A DNA stretch of 41,019 nt from Chloroflexota bacterium (GCA_013388745.1 JACAER010000021.1:1-41019); one strand, 5' to 3'. Positions 1 through 8,223 are shown, counted from the first letter of the stretch. Translations and numbers: made by a program. Notes: generated from the sequence alone by a model not told the origin.

Positions 1-5
1 GTGCT

Positions 6-845
6 TTACAGAAGGTCACAGCAGTTGCTATGCCTTACGTAAACAAGGTTTAGTTGTGGGGAACCTAGGAACCGATTACACATATTCAAGGTCTTCAAGT
101 TCAGCGGTTTACCCCTTTCAAGAAGCGTTCTCAGCACAGACGCGATCCGCGCCCAACCTGTGAGAATATCCAAGAAGATCAGCGGATGGGTCAGATCAAT
201 GCTATCGTGGGTCAGCGTGAGCTTGCGGGCCGTGTCTGCTGGCTCGATCTCCCACGCCGCCTGCGAAGTCGGCGCTTCCTCATTCGCCGCGTGCTGCCAT
301 ACAGGACGGAAGCTCATCACGAGGCGGTGGGGGGGATCCACTTCGAGGATAGTCCCTTCCACAAAATTACCGCCAGCCGGGTTAGGGTAGTGGTAGGGGC
401 TGCCCTGCTGCCAGTCCGACTGGACGCGGCTGCCAAAGTAATACCGCTCTGTGAAATCGCTTTGGGTGAGTGCCTGCCAGAGCTGCTGCGGGGTCGTCTG
501 GATAAAGATTTGCAGAATGTGTTTGTTGCTCATATGAGGCTCCTCAACGATTGATTTCAAACGGGTGAGCGCATTCGCCCAGGGCTGCATGTACTTGTTC
601 ACCCAGCGGTCGTACACCATTTGGATAGGCACCGCGTTCAGGTAGTGCCGTTTTTCGCGCCCCACCTTTTGCGTAACGACCAGGCCGGCTTCCTCCAAAA
701 CCTGCAAATGCTTCATCACGCCGAAGCGCGTCATTTGAATGTATTCACAAAGCTCGCCCAGCGATTGACCATCTTTCGCAAACAGAGCGTCCAAAAGAGT
801 ACGGCGGTTGGCATCCGCCAGCGCTTTGAACACATCTTCATCCAT
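6..845 (-). CDS. ArsR-type HTH regulator fused to a SRPBCC (AHSA1-like) domain
   Basis: Residues about 1-85 form an ArsR-type winged helix (KALADANRRTLLDAL, then a recognition-helix region around MTRFGVMKHLQVLEEAGLV). Residues about 105-240 are an AHSA1/SRPBCC ligand-binding fold (TTPQQLWQALTQSDFTERYYFG and the closing LLERGKPL). Such fusions are known one-component regulators that bind a hydrophobic ligand. I chose ATG 845 because AAGGTG lies six bases upstream; an ATG at 860 in the same frame is possible. Most relatives end just after the LLExGKPL motif, yet this frame continues about 35 residues of unrelated, Cys/Asn-rich sequence, which suggests the 3' end was rearranged. The gene is preceded by a near-consensus promoter containing two identical inverted repeats, so autoregulation is likely. 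The domain call is firm; the ligand is unknown. Confidence 0.85.
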   Translation of the reverse strand: MDEDVFKALADANRRTLLDALFAKDGQSLGELCEYIQMTRFGVMKHLQVLEEAGLVVTQKVGREKRHYLNAVPIQMVYDRWVNKYMQPWANALTRLKSIVEEPHMSNKHILQIFIQTTPQQLWQALTQSDFTERYYFGSRVQSDWQQGSPYHYPNPAGGNFVEGTILEVDPPHRLVMSFRPVWQHAANEEAPTSQAAWEIEPADTARKLTLTHDSIDLTHPLIFLDILTGWARIASVLRTLLERGKPLNLKTLNMCNRFLGSPQLNLVYVRHSNCCDLL

Positions 846-860
846 ATGGGGCACCTTCAT

Positions 861-876
861 GTGACTTAAGAGTCAC
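861..876. promoter_or_regulatory. Operator-like inverted repeat 2 (over the start site)
   Basis: GTGAC-N6-GTCAC again, placed between the -10 box and the ATG of the ArsR-SRPBCC gene and overlapping the AGGTGA leader sequence. The two copies share arms and spacing, which points to two dimers of one regulator. Confidence 0.6.
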
Positions 877-880
877 CTAT

Positions 881-910
881 ATAATATGTGACATTTGGGT
901 CACGTGTCAA
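881..910 (-). promoter_or_regulatory. Sigma-70-like promoter of the ArsR-SRPBCC gene
   Basis: On the - strand a perfect TTGACA (-35, positions 905-910) is followed by an 18-base spacer and TATTAT (-10, positions 881-886). The predicted start of transcription falls near 874, about 30 bases before the chosen ATG. One operator-like inverted repeat fills the spacer and another covers the start site. Confidence 0.7.
888..903. promoter_or_regulatory. Operator-like inverted repeat 1 (between -35 and -10)
   Basis: GTGAC-N6-GTCAC, a perfect 5-6-5 inverted repeat lying inside the promoter spacer. It is identical in its arms to the repeat at 861-876, with centres 27 bp apart. A bound ArsR-type dimer here would block RNA polymerase. 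Regulator identity is inferred from the adjacent gene. Confidence 0.6.
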
Positions 911-981
911 TCACCGCTTCTGAGGATTCGATGAGAGCTTTTATCGTCCAGAGCGATCCGCGCGCAGATTGATGGCAAAAC

Positions 982-1281
982 CTACCGCCAGACCAGCGTC
1001 AGGTCAACCGCCTGCTCCGGCAGCAGATCAAACGGAGCAAGGCCTTCCGCTGGATTGCGCGCTCCGGGTGGCTCAGGGGCGTAACCCAACGCCAGCCAGA
1101 TGTCGTCCTGCCTGAAGTGCAGCGTTTCGGCGCGTCCGCTGTAAATCCGCAGTCGGGTCGTGATCTGTCCCTCAATCGTGGTTACATTCACCGTCTGCAG
1201 ATCGATGCCGTCAGACTGCACCCAGATCGTCTGTCTTGTCAGGGGGCGGCAAACCTGCGGAGTGATAGATTCCCCCCACAA
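982..1281 (-). pseudogene. C-terminal remnant of an unidentified beta-rich (probably extracellular) domain
   Basis: From about 1230 down to the stop at 982 the frame reads like a genuine protein tail: TTRLRIYSGRAETL, then QDDIWLALGYAPEPPG, then LLPEQAVDLTLVW. The alternating hydrophobic pattern resembles beta-sandwich domains seen at the ends of surface proteins (DUF4352-like in style; this is an impression only). The open frame extends upstream to 1281, inside the TetR gene, where the sequence no longer looks protein-like, and there is no ribosome site. I read it as the stub of a gene whose 5' part was lost when the TetR-P450 segment arrived. Confidence 0.35.
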
Positions 1282-1849
1282 TCAGATGAATGAAGCTCTC
1301 CGCCATCTGTTCAGCGGACAGCCTTTGAGATTGATGCAACCATTGTTGAACCAATCCGATACATCCGCTGCTGAAAAAACGCAGAAGCATATCGAGCTCA
1401 ACAAGCGGAATAGTTTGACGATTACTCAAATGTTGATACCACTGCAGGGCAAGCTGCTCAAGTGGATTTTGGATTGCCGCAATCACAGGGGGAGTGCCAA
1501 TGCGATTCAAAATGACATCATAGAAATCTGCATTGCGCTCAAAATGCTGGAACACGATGGTCAGCAATTGCGTCATAAACAACGGCGTAAAATCTGTAGC
1601 CGAAACTGTTGGTTTTCCAACAGTCTCGGCCAGTTCTTCTATAAGTTGCTTCGTGCTCTTGACCAGGAGTTCTTCTTTATCTCTGTAATGCAGGTAGAAG
1701 GTCGCCTTATTCAGGGTTGCGCGGTCTGTGATCTCCTGGACCGTGATATTCTCAAAGCCTTTTTCATTGATGAGTGAAATGAGCGCATTGCGTAGCAGTT
1801 GGCGCGTGCGAATGACTCTGGGATCCAATTTTGACTGTTTTATCGACAC
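1211..1849 (-). CDS. TetR/AcrR family transcriptional regulator
   Basis: The N-terminal 50 residues are a TetR HTH: RTRQLLRNALISLINEKGF, then ITVQEITDRATLNKATFYLHYRDKEEL (split here), with the typical ATFYxHYxxKEEL recognition-helix end. The rest is an all-helical ligand and dimerisation domain of normal length (212 aa in total). The start is taken as GTG 1849, which has AAAGGA six bases upstream; a TTG at 1885 in the same frame lacks such a site. It is divergent from a cytochrome P450, and a 12-bp palindrome lies in the shared intergenic region, so it probably represses the P450 until a substrate-like effector binds. The effector cannot be predicted. Its 3' end overlaps a gene remnant at 982-1281. 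Confidence 0.88.
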   Translation of the reverse strand: MSIKQSKLDPRVIRTRQLLRNALISLINEKGFENITVQEITDRATLNKATFYLHYRDKEELLVKSTKQLIEELAETVGKPTVSATDFTPLFMTQLLTIVFQHFERNADFYDVILNRIGTPPVIAAIQNPLEQLALQWYQHLSNRQTIPLVELDMLLRFFSSGCIGLVQQWLHQSQRLSAEQMAESFIHLIVGGIYHSAGLPPPDKTDDLGAV

Positions 1850-1895
1850 TGTCTGTCCTTTCGTCGCATAGTCGACCGTTGACAAGGGTTGCTTG

Positions 1896-1926
1896 TTGAC
1901 CGTGACCGTATAAACGACTATAGTCG
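1896..1926 (+). promoter_or_regulatory. P450 promoter with palindromic operator over the -10 box
   Basis: TTGACC (1896-1901), a 17-base spacer and TATAGT (1919-1924) form a good sigma-70-like promoter pointing at the P450. The -10 box is embedded in the perfect 12-bp palindrome CGACTATAGTCG (1915-1926), the obvious operator for the divergent TetR. Just downstream TTTATCAACT occurs twice (1928-1937 and 1946-1955) with an 18-bp period. Confidence 0.6.
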
Positions 1927-1992
1927 ATTTATCAACTGTAATCGTTTTATCAACTTATGTCTATAAATCTGCGTTGGCGTCAGGAGATTTCA

Positions 1993-3348
1993 GTGCAACC
2001 CGCTCCACACACCCCAACACTCACGAAACATAAAGGCCTGCCCATTGTTGGCATTTTGCCTGAGTTGCTGGCAAATTCCCCGCTCCAAACGCTCTCACAC
2101 ATTATGGTGCGAGATGGTGGCTTTGTGGAATTGCAACTGGGGACGAAACCCGTCTATCTGGTGAGTGATCCCGCGATATTCCGTCATGTATTGCGCGATC
2201 ATCACAGGAACTATCCTAAACCTGACTTGCTCTACGGCACCTTGAAAAAGGTGGCGAAAAACGGCCTGCTCACCAGTGAGGGTGATTTCTGGCTACGACA
2301 AAGGCGTATGATCCAACCCCATTTTCACCGCCGGCAGCTTGCCAATATCGCTGGAACAATGACGGAAAGCATTGCTGCTGTCCTTGATGGCTGGCAATCG
2401 TATGCCACAATAGGTCAGCAATTTGATCTCGGAATACAAATGTCACATATCACGATGAACGTCATCACACGCACAATGTTTGGGCAGGGAATCAGCAGTA
2501 CGGAACTGGACACTGTTGCTCGGTTGGTGCCTGACATCCTGAACTATGTGACGATGCGTGGTTTCATGCCATTGGTTCCTGACTGGATACCGCTCCCTGT
2601 AGATCGTAAGTTTGAACGAAACTACGCTGAATTCAGAGCGTTGGTGCAGTCACTTATTGACCGCCGCCGCCAGAAACCTGGATCAGATCTAATCAGCATG
2701 TTGTTGAACAGCGTCGACGACGAAACCAACGAGCAAATGACCGATGATCAATTGTTCGATGAGGCGATTACAATTTTCGGTGCTGGTTTTGAAACAACCT
2801 CCACCACGCTCACCTGGCTATGGTACATTCTGGATCAGCATCCTCAGATTACAGATATGATGCGTCAAGAAATCAGTTCCGTATTGGGTCAACGCACGCC
2901 AACGATGGAGGATGTATCGCGCCTGCCATATATCACGATGGTCATATCCGAGTGTTTGCGCATGTTCCCACCGATACCACTTCTTCCACGCAGTAGTATC
3001 AATGACGACAACATCGGCGAGAGCAAAATACCCGCCAAGGCGACGATTCTGCTCTTCTACTATGGCTTGCATCACAATCCGCGAATCTGGGCAGCCCCGG
3101 AAGAATTTCGTCCCGAACGTTTTCTGCCTGATACTGAAAGCAATAGATCGACGTTTGCTTGGCTTCCATTCAGTGCAGGTCCGCGCAAGTGTATCGGCGA
3201 TGAATTCGCAATGATGGAAGCCATAATTGCCACCACAATGATCTTGCAGCGCTTTGAAATTACGGTCACCCAAAAGGATCTTGTCCCACGCTTTGGCGCC
3301 ACCTTGCGTCCCTCTAAGCCGCTGCTTGGCGTTGTAAGGAAACGGTAA
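1993..3348 (+). CDS. Cytochrome P450 monooxygenase
   Basis: All P450 hallmarks are present. Residue numbers are for the 451-aa product from GTG 1993: the I-helix oxygen-binding motif AGFETTST (264-271), the K-helix ECLR (ExxR, 320-323), the PERF meander region, and the haem loop FSAGPRKCIG with the cysteine ligand at about 400. GTG 1993 has AGGAG six bases upstream; an ATG at 1957 in frame has none. The protein is soluble, without a membrane anchor, and resembles bacterial CYP4/CYP102-like class P450s acting on lipophilic substrates. It needs a reductase partner; the truncated flavodoxin at 4582-4779 is the only redox remnant nearby and is not functional. Control is probably by the divergent TetR. 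The segment looks less GC-rich than the right half of the window, consistent with acquisition. Confidence 0.95.
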   Translation: MQPAPHTPTLTKHKGLPIVGILPELLANSPLQTLSHIMVRDGGFVELQLGTKPVYLVSDPAIFRHVLRDHHRNYPKPDLLYGTLKKVAKNGLLTSEGDFWLRQRRMIQPHFHRRQLANIAGTMTESIAAVLDGWQSYATIGQQFDLGIQMSHITMNVITRTMFGQGISSTELDTVARLVPDILNYVTMRGFMPLVPDWIPLPVDRKFERNYAEFRALVQSLIDRRRQKPGSDLISMLLNSVDDETNEQMTDDQLFDEAITIFGAGFETTSTTLTWLWYILDQHPQITDMMRQEISSVLGQRTPTMEDVSRLPYITMVISECLRMFPPIPLLPRSSINDDNIGESKIPAKATILLFYYGLHHNPRIWAAPEEFRPERFLPDTESNRSTFAWLPFSAGPRKCIGDEFAMMEAIIATTMILQRFEITVTQKDLVPRFGATLRPSKPLLGVVRKR

Positions 3349-3536
3349 GTCAGGGACGCGACTTTACCTGCATGTCGTATGATAACGGACAGGCGTGCGA
3401 CCTTTAGGAACGAGTTCGATGGGGGTGATTTTACGAGCAGGCTCTGAGAAATTGACCGCGAACTTCCCCGCATCTCCCCAGGGTTCACCTGATGACGCCC
3501 TTGCTTTTCGTATGGTGGTCTAGGCGTCGCGGTCAG

Positions 3537-3566
3537 GGCTGCGGTCATCCACAAACGACCGCAGCC
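3537..3566. terminator. Hairpin between convergent P450 and lipoprotein genes
   Basis: A perfect 10-bp stem (GGCTGCGGTC / GACCGCAGCC) with a 10-base loop lies between the two convergent genes. No T-run follows on either strand, so it is at best a weak or Rho-assisted terminator. The rest of 3349-3582 shows nothing recognisable. Confidence 0.35.
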
Positions 3567-3582
3567 GGACGAGATATGCGCT

Positions 3583-4566
3583 TCAGTCGACTACTTCAGC
3601 GCTTGGGTAATAGATGTTCTCGAACGAACCACTCGCCGTGAGGGTTTTTCCCTCGGCTGTTTGCGCACTCAAGGTAAAACTGCCGGTGAGCTGCTCTCCG
3701 GTTTCTGTCAGCGTGAGTGTGCCCTCCAGGTTCACACTGTAGGTACTTCCGCCTGTGTCTGCCAGATCAACAACATTGGCGACAATCTGCTCCGCGGTCG
3801 CCTCGTCCCCGCTCCCAACCAAGGCATAGGTGCCGGGTGCGACGGAATCCGGCAGTTCGAGGCTAATCCTGAAGGCGTACTGATTGGACGGGAACTCCAT
3901 CGGATTCGCGGCGTTCAGGATTAACGTCCCGTTGTACAGCGTAGCTGAACCGGGCGGCATGGTCAGTTCCGTATCACCGGTAACGACCACTTCAAAACTG
4001 TGGGGGAGTTCTTCCACCGTACCGGCAGCCGCAATGCGCTCACCAGCAGCGTTTTCACTCGTGAAACTGAAGTTGAGCCGGAGCGGTGCGACGGATTCAA
4101 TCGTCACGCTGCCAGTGGGATTAAGGCTGAAGCTAGGATCTGTTTTGCTTGTATCGTAGATGTTGACCCAGTACTGAGCACCCCCTATCACAATCGGATG
4201 TTCACCCACATCCGCCGTGATAGGTATGCTGACATAGGCGGTCAGCGTTTCGTCTGGATTAGCCAGTGACATCTGGGAGACGATAGTAGCAGCCGCTGGA
4301 CGGAAGATGTTATTGGCGATACCAGTATATCTGCCCGATGCACCGCCAGAAAACTCAACGTTATATCGGTAATAGATCAGGAGTCCGCTGACTTCTGCCG
4401 AGGCAACGGCCATATCCGCAGTCGGCTGCGGGGCAGAGGTCGTGTTGGCGGTTGTTCCACCAGCGCCGCACGCAGCCAGGAGGATACAGGCGAGCCATAA
4501 CAATGTGAAACCTTGCAAGGTGTGATGCGCACCAAACCCGAACAAACGGATAAAACGGTTTATCAT
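3583..4566 (-). CDS. Predicted lipoprotein of unknown function
   Basis: The 327-aa product starts with basic residues, a hydrophobic stretch and a clear lipobox (ILLAAC, cysteine near residue 33), followed by a Thr/Ser/Gly/Pro-rich linker, so it should be anchored to the outer face of the cytoplasmic membrane. The remainder is rich in beta-strand and has short repeated patterns such as LTLTETGEQLTGSFTLSAQT, typical of secreted beta-sandwich proteins. GGAGG eight bases before ATG 4566 supports the start. I do not recognise the family. It lies convergent with the P450 and downstream of a flavodoxin remnant. Confidence 0.75.
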   Translation of the reverse strand: MINRFIRLFGFGAHHTLQGFTLLWLACILLAACGAGGTTANTTSAPQPTADMAVASAEVSGLLIYYRYNVEFSGGASGRYTGIANNIFRPAAATIVSQMSLANPDETLTAYVSIPITADVGEHPIVIGGAQYWVNIYDTSKTDPSFSLNPTGSVTIESVAPLRLNFSFTSENAAGERIAAAGTVEELPHSFEVVVTGDTELTMPPGSATLYNGTLILNAANPMEFPSNQYAFRISLELPDSVAPGTYALVGSGDEATAEQIVANVVDLADTGGSTYSVNLEGTLTLTETGEQLTGSFTLSAQTAEGKTLTASGSFENIYYPSAEVVD

Positions 4567-4581
4567 GTGTAAAACCTCCTG

Positions 4582-4779
4582 TTAGTTTATTAATGAGATT
4601 GTCTGATTGCTACTAAAGCCAGAATACTTGAGGGGAAAAGAGGAAAAGCTGCCTCCGCCGCCATTAGGGGTATGCTGCCTCCGGTAGTTATGGGCAGCCC
4701 AGCCAGACAGCCCACCTAGTATCTGTGCAATCTTTTCGGTATTCCCGTGCGTTGAATTGTAGATAACGATAGCTTTCAT
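4582..4779 (-). pseudogene. Truncated flavodoxin (N-terminal fragment only)
   Basis: A strong ribosome site (GGAGGAG) precedes ATG 4779. The first 22 residues, MKAIVIYNSTHGNTEKIAQI, are a textbook flavodoxin start: the first beta strand followed by the FMN-phosphate loop (STHGNT). After that the frame changes to low-complexity sequence (a run of four glycines, serine- and proline-rich) and stops at residue 65, against about 140-150 aa for the family. The gene has therefore been cut by a deletion or insertion soon after the FMN loop. Confidence 0.6.
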
Positions 4780-4890
4780 TGCGCTCCTCCAGCAATGCTT
4801 AGGAGATTTACAGTAGAAGCTATTCAGCCGGTGATCGTTCTTCCATCGGCGAACCACCGACATCTAATAGCTATACGCAGATGAGGGCTC

Positions 4891-5016
4891 TTAAGTTGCC
4901 AAAACTATTTTACGCTCTCTGAGAACCAGCCAGACCGGCCATTCGCGGAAGGCGTGGTAGGCTTCTTCTTCGAGCGCTTGTAAAGGACTTGCAGCCGTTT
5001 TTTGGACACGGTTCAT
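4891..5016 (-). CDS. Possible 41-aa small protein or gene remnant
   Basis: An ATG at 5016 opens a 41-residue frame ending at a TAA at 4891. The sequence PLQALEEEAYHAFREWPVW followed by LVLRERKIVLAT looks protein-like: an amphipathic helix and a beta strand. GGAGG directly abuts the ATG, which is too close for a normal ribosome site. It may be the C-terminus of a lost gene in this scrambled area. I do not recognise it. Confidence 0.25.
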   Translation of the reverse strand: MNRVQKTAASPLQALEEEAYHAFREWPVWLVLRERKIVLAT

Positions 5017-5171
5017 CCTCCATGCGTCCATGCTTAAGTGATCTGGAAGCGGGCAATCTCCCCCGCTTCGCGCTGCTTATACCCGAACCGGATTACGTGC
5101 AACATCCCGCGTCCAAAGAGAGCCAGACCTCAACCGAACCGGCAAACCGTTTGAAGCGGCTGCATGAGAGA

Positions 5172-5538
5172 CTGCCAGAACCGCCAGTGCCCGCCGCAGG
5201 GCTGTCAGGGTCAGTTCCCGATCCAGCGAGCGGCTCAGATGCCAGCCGCACACGCAGCAGGTGAACACATCCATGATGACCGACCTGCTGCTCGAACAAG
5301 GCATACGGATCAGCATGGCGGCGGTGGGCAAGCCAAAGGACAGCCGCTATGCCAAACGGTTAATGAGGACAATCAAAGAGGAGGAGGTAGATTTGTCTGA
5401 GTACAAGGATTTTCAGGCGCTTACCAGTCCATCGCGCTGTGGGGTATATCAATCACTCCTACCGAATTTGAGCAGAAAACAGCCAGAACCAGCACCTATA
5501 TAAGCGGCGGCATTTTTATGTCCAGCTTTTTGGGGTCA
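5172..5538. mobile_element. Decayed IS3-family insertion sequence with an internal inversion
   Basis: On the + strand, about 5285-5405 encodes the C-terminal part of an IS3-type (rve) transposase: LLEQGIRISMAAVGKPKD then RLMRTIKEEEVDLSEY, followed by a deletion and a frame change into TPTEFEQ. On the - strand, about 5279 down to 5172 encodes an earlier part of the same integrase core, MDVFTCCVCGWHLSRSLD then LTLTALRRALA. In an intact transposase both parts are on one strand, so one piece has been inverted and the segment between them is lost. The sequence at 5519-5538 fits an IS3-type terminal inverted repeat. No intact transposase remains and no left end was found. Confidence 0.7.
5519..5538. 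repeat. Probable right terminal repeat of the IS3 remnant
   Basis: The 20 bases TGTCCAGCTTTTTGGGGTCA look like an IS3-family end (TGTCC at one side, GGGGTCA at the other) and lie just after the transposase C-terminal fragment. The matching left end was not seen in the window. Confidence 0.5.
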
Positions 5539-5555
5539 CTATAGCCTTACAAGCC

Positions 5556-8171
5556 TCATGGGTCGATCAACTGTTGCGGATTACTGGCGAGAAGTGCTTG
5601 CTGTACGAGCGATAACCGAACCTGCCTTCCCTTGTTCCACAGAGTCGTGAATTCATCCCCATGCGCTTCGACTTGACATGCCTGCTTCAGGCGTTCGAAT
5701 TGAGTCTTTTCAAGCGGCGACAGCGTGATTCTTGCCACCTGCTGATCCACCACGCCTAGCAGGACGACTGCCAGCGCGAAATCGCCCCTGAGTTTCGCCA
5801 GTTCACAAAAACTCAGCAGACAAACTGCGATACCGCGCTCCTCGGTATGCCCGTAAATCTTCAGACTATTGCGCAGCAGTCCTTCGGCAGCCGCGTAGTC
5901 GCCCGTACCAAGCGCCAACTGACCGAGCGCGCGCAGCGCGTCCGCTTCGCCGGTGGCGATGCCCGTCATCCGACATTCCTCAAGCACCGCGCGGTATAAC
6001 TCCGAGGCGCGTTCATGATCGCCCAACTGCATCGAGACCTGAGCGAGTTCCTTCATCGCCCATGATGTGTTGATCACGTCGCGCACGTCTTCGGCAATCG
6101 CCAGACTCTCCTCCAGAAGTCGGTATCCTTGCTCCAAGTCGCCCACCTGAACGCTGAGACTGCCGAGATTCGAGAGGCATACGCAGATAATCCAGCGATC
6201 CCCTGCTGCCCTGGCAAGCTGGAGTCCTTCCTCTAGAACGGTTCGCGCTTCACGGTGCTTCCTTTGGGCGAGCAGCACGAATCCCATCTCGCTCAGCGCG
6301 CTGGCAAGTTCCCACTTCGTCCCGGACTCTCTCAGCAAGTCAATCCCTTCAAGGATATGCTCTAATGCCGAGTCGAGATTTCCCTCCTGCCACATCAGTC
6401 CATCGGCAATGAGACACAGCGAGTTCGCAATGCCGCATGGATCTCCAAGCGTCTGTGCTATGGTGAGGCTGTCCTGCGCCAGCGTTCGCGCCGCCACGTA
6501 GTCCCCCTGATAATGGGCGAGCAATCCTCCGGCATACAGCGCCTTCTGGAGTGTTCCTGCCTGCTCAGGTGGAAGGGGGTTTTGCTGGGCAAAAGCACGC
6601 TGATGAGTCGTCACCGCGCGATCCAGCCATTGGCGGCCTTCATGAAACAGACCGCTGCGGAACCAGAACCATCCCAACCCTGCCGCGAGCCGCAGCACGC
6701 TTTCGGGATCATGCGTGAGGCTGTATTCCAGAACGGCGCGGATATTCGGGAGATCATCGGTCAGTTGTTCGATCAGATGCTTTTCTTCAGCGCTGTGCAG
6801 CTTGTCCTCCGTCACACGGACGAATTCCAGCACCGCATCGAGATGCCGCTGTGCCAGACGGTCGAATTCGCCAGAGGCGACCAGCTTTTCGCGGGTGTAG
6901 TGGTAGATGATCTCATGGAAGGCGTAGCGGGTTTCATGCTCTGGACGCTGGATCACGCGCACGAGCGATTTTCGGACAAGAGTCCGCAGATGGAGGTTCG
7001 CAGCCTGCGCAGTGACGCGCTCATCGCTGCATACCTTCTGCGCCGCTTCAAGCGTCCAACTGCCGAAGAACACCGCCAGGCGTCTCATCAGCACGCGCTC
7101 CTGATCGGTCAGCAGCCCCCAACTCCATTCCAGTGACGCACGCAAGGACTGCTGCCGCACGGGCACTGCGCGATTTGCTTCGGAGAGAATCTCAAACGAC
7201 TTCTCCAACTGCGCGGCGATTTCCGCCAACGAGATCCAATCGGATTGCGCCGCCGCCAGTTCCAGCGCCAGCGGAATGCCTTCAAGCCGGTGGCAGATCT
7301 GCACGGCGAACGACAGATCAGCATTGTTCGCGGCGATCCGGTTGTTTCTCAACCGTGCGCGTTCCAGGAACAGCCGTGTAGAGTCAGAAGACTGCACTTC
7401 GGCAGGCGCACCGGAGCGGGAAGGCAGTTCCAACGGCGGTACCGCATACGTGATTTCATTGTCGATGCCAAGTGGTTCGCGGCTCGTTGTTAGGATTCGC
7501 ACGGCAGAACAGCGGCTTAACACCAGGCGTGCGATATCAGCGCTGGCAGAGACTAAGTGTTCGCAGTTGTCCAGAATCAACAGCGCTTGTTTGGTGCGAA
7601 GGGAGTTGATAACCATCTGCGTTATGCTCGCGGCGCTGCTGTTGAACGATTGCAGTCCAAGCACAGCAGCGATTGAACGTGCCACCAAATCAGTAGACGC
7701 AGCCGCCAGTTCGATCAGCCAGACACCATCCGGGTAATCACGCAGCAGACGCTCACCTGCTTTGGCAGCTAACCGCGTTTTTCCGATCCCACCGACCCCG
7801 GTCAGCGAGACAAGACGATGAAGGCTCAGCAGGTGTTCGATGTCCGCCAGTTCACGTTCACGCCCCACAAACGCGGTGAGCGCGGTGGGCAGGTTCGTCC
7901 TGGCGGGCAGCTCCGCTGCTGAACGCTTTTCTGAAGGATGCTCGGACATCCCCCGCGCAAAACGCACCCACTGCCCGCGTTCTTCGGGCGGAACGCCGAG
8001 TTTTTCTAACAGAAGTGCAGCGAGTTCCCGCGAAGGTTTGAGCGATCCCGCTTCAATGCGGCGCAGGGTGATTTCAGCGCACCCGGCTAAAGCCGCCAAC
8101 TGCCGCTGTGACAAGTCCATCGCACGACGCCGCTTGCGCAGCCATTCCCCGAAAGTTGGATGTTCTGCCAT
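5556..8171 (-). CDS. XRE-type HTH / STAND ATPase / TPR regulator (COG3903-like)
   Basis: An 871-aa signal-transduction ATPase. Residues about 8-60 are an XRE HTH (FGEWLRKRRRAMDLSQRQLA ... GCAEITLRRIE). Residues 100-400 are an NB-ARC/AAA module: FVGRERELADIE, Walker A GVGGIGKT (125-132), Walker B ALLILDNCEH (196-205), a TTSREPL sensor-like motif, and a winged-helix part. From about 480 to the end there are TPR-like helical repeats (e.g. GDYVAARTLAQDSLTIAQTL, GDYAAAEGLLRNSLKIY). Proteins of this architecture are ATP-dependent switches that change from inactive monomers to active oligomers on binding a signal. AGGA sits nine bases before ATG 8171. It is divergent from the secreted protein at 8285, which may be its target. 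The inducer is unknown. Confidence 0.9.
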   Translation of the reverse strand: MAEHPTFGEWLRKRRRAMDLSQRQLAALAGCAEITLRRIEAGSLKPSRELAALLLEKLGVPPEERGQWVRFARGMSEHPSEKRSAAELPARTNLPTALTAFVGRERELADIEHLLSLHRLVSLTGVGGIGKTRLAAKAGERLLRDYPDGVWLIELAAASTDLVARSIAAVLGLQSFNSSAASITQMVINSLRTKQALLILDNCEHLVSASADIARLVLSRCSAVRILTTSREPLGIDNEITYAVPPLELPSRSGAPAEVQSSDSTRLFLERARLRNNRIAANNADLSFAVQICHRLEGIPLALELAAAQSDWISLAEIAAQLEKSFEILSEANRAVPVRQQSLRASLEWSWGLLTDQERVLMRRLAVFFGSWTLEAAQKVCSDERVTAQAANLHLRTLVRKSLVRVIQRPEHETRYAFHEIIYHYTREKLVASGEFDRLAQRHLDAVLEFVRVTEDKLHSAEEKHLIEQLTDDLPNIRAVLEYSLTHDPESVLRLAAGLGWFWFRSGLFHEGRQWLDRAVTTHQRAFAQQNPLPPEQAGTLQKALYAGGLLAHYQGDYVAARTLAQDSLTIAQTLGDPCGIANSLCLIADGLMWQEGNLDSALEHILEGIDLLRESGTKWELASALSEMGFVLLAQRKHREARTVLEEGLQLARAAGDRWIICVCLSNLGSLSVQVGDLEQGYRLLEESLAIAEDVRDVINTSWAMKELAQVSMQLGDHERASELYRAVLEECRMTGIATGEADALRALGQLALGTGDYAAAEGLLRNSLKIYGHTEERGIAVCLLSFCELAKLRGDFALAVVLLGVVDQQVARITLSPLEKTQFERLKQACQVEAHGDEFTTLWNKGRQVRLSLVQQALLASNPQQLIDP

Positions 8172-8223
8172 AAAAGTCCTGAAATGCGTCTGATTTGTAT
8201 CGGTTTTTATATCGGCTTGCGCA

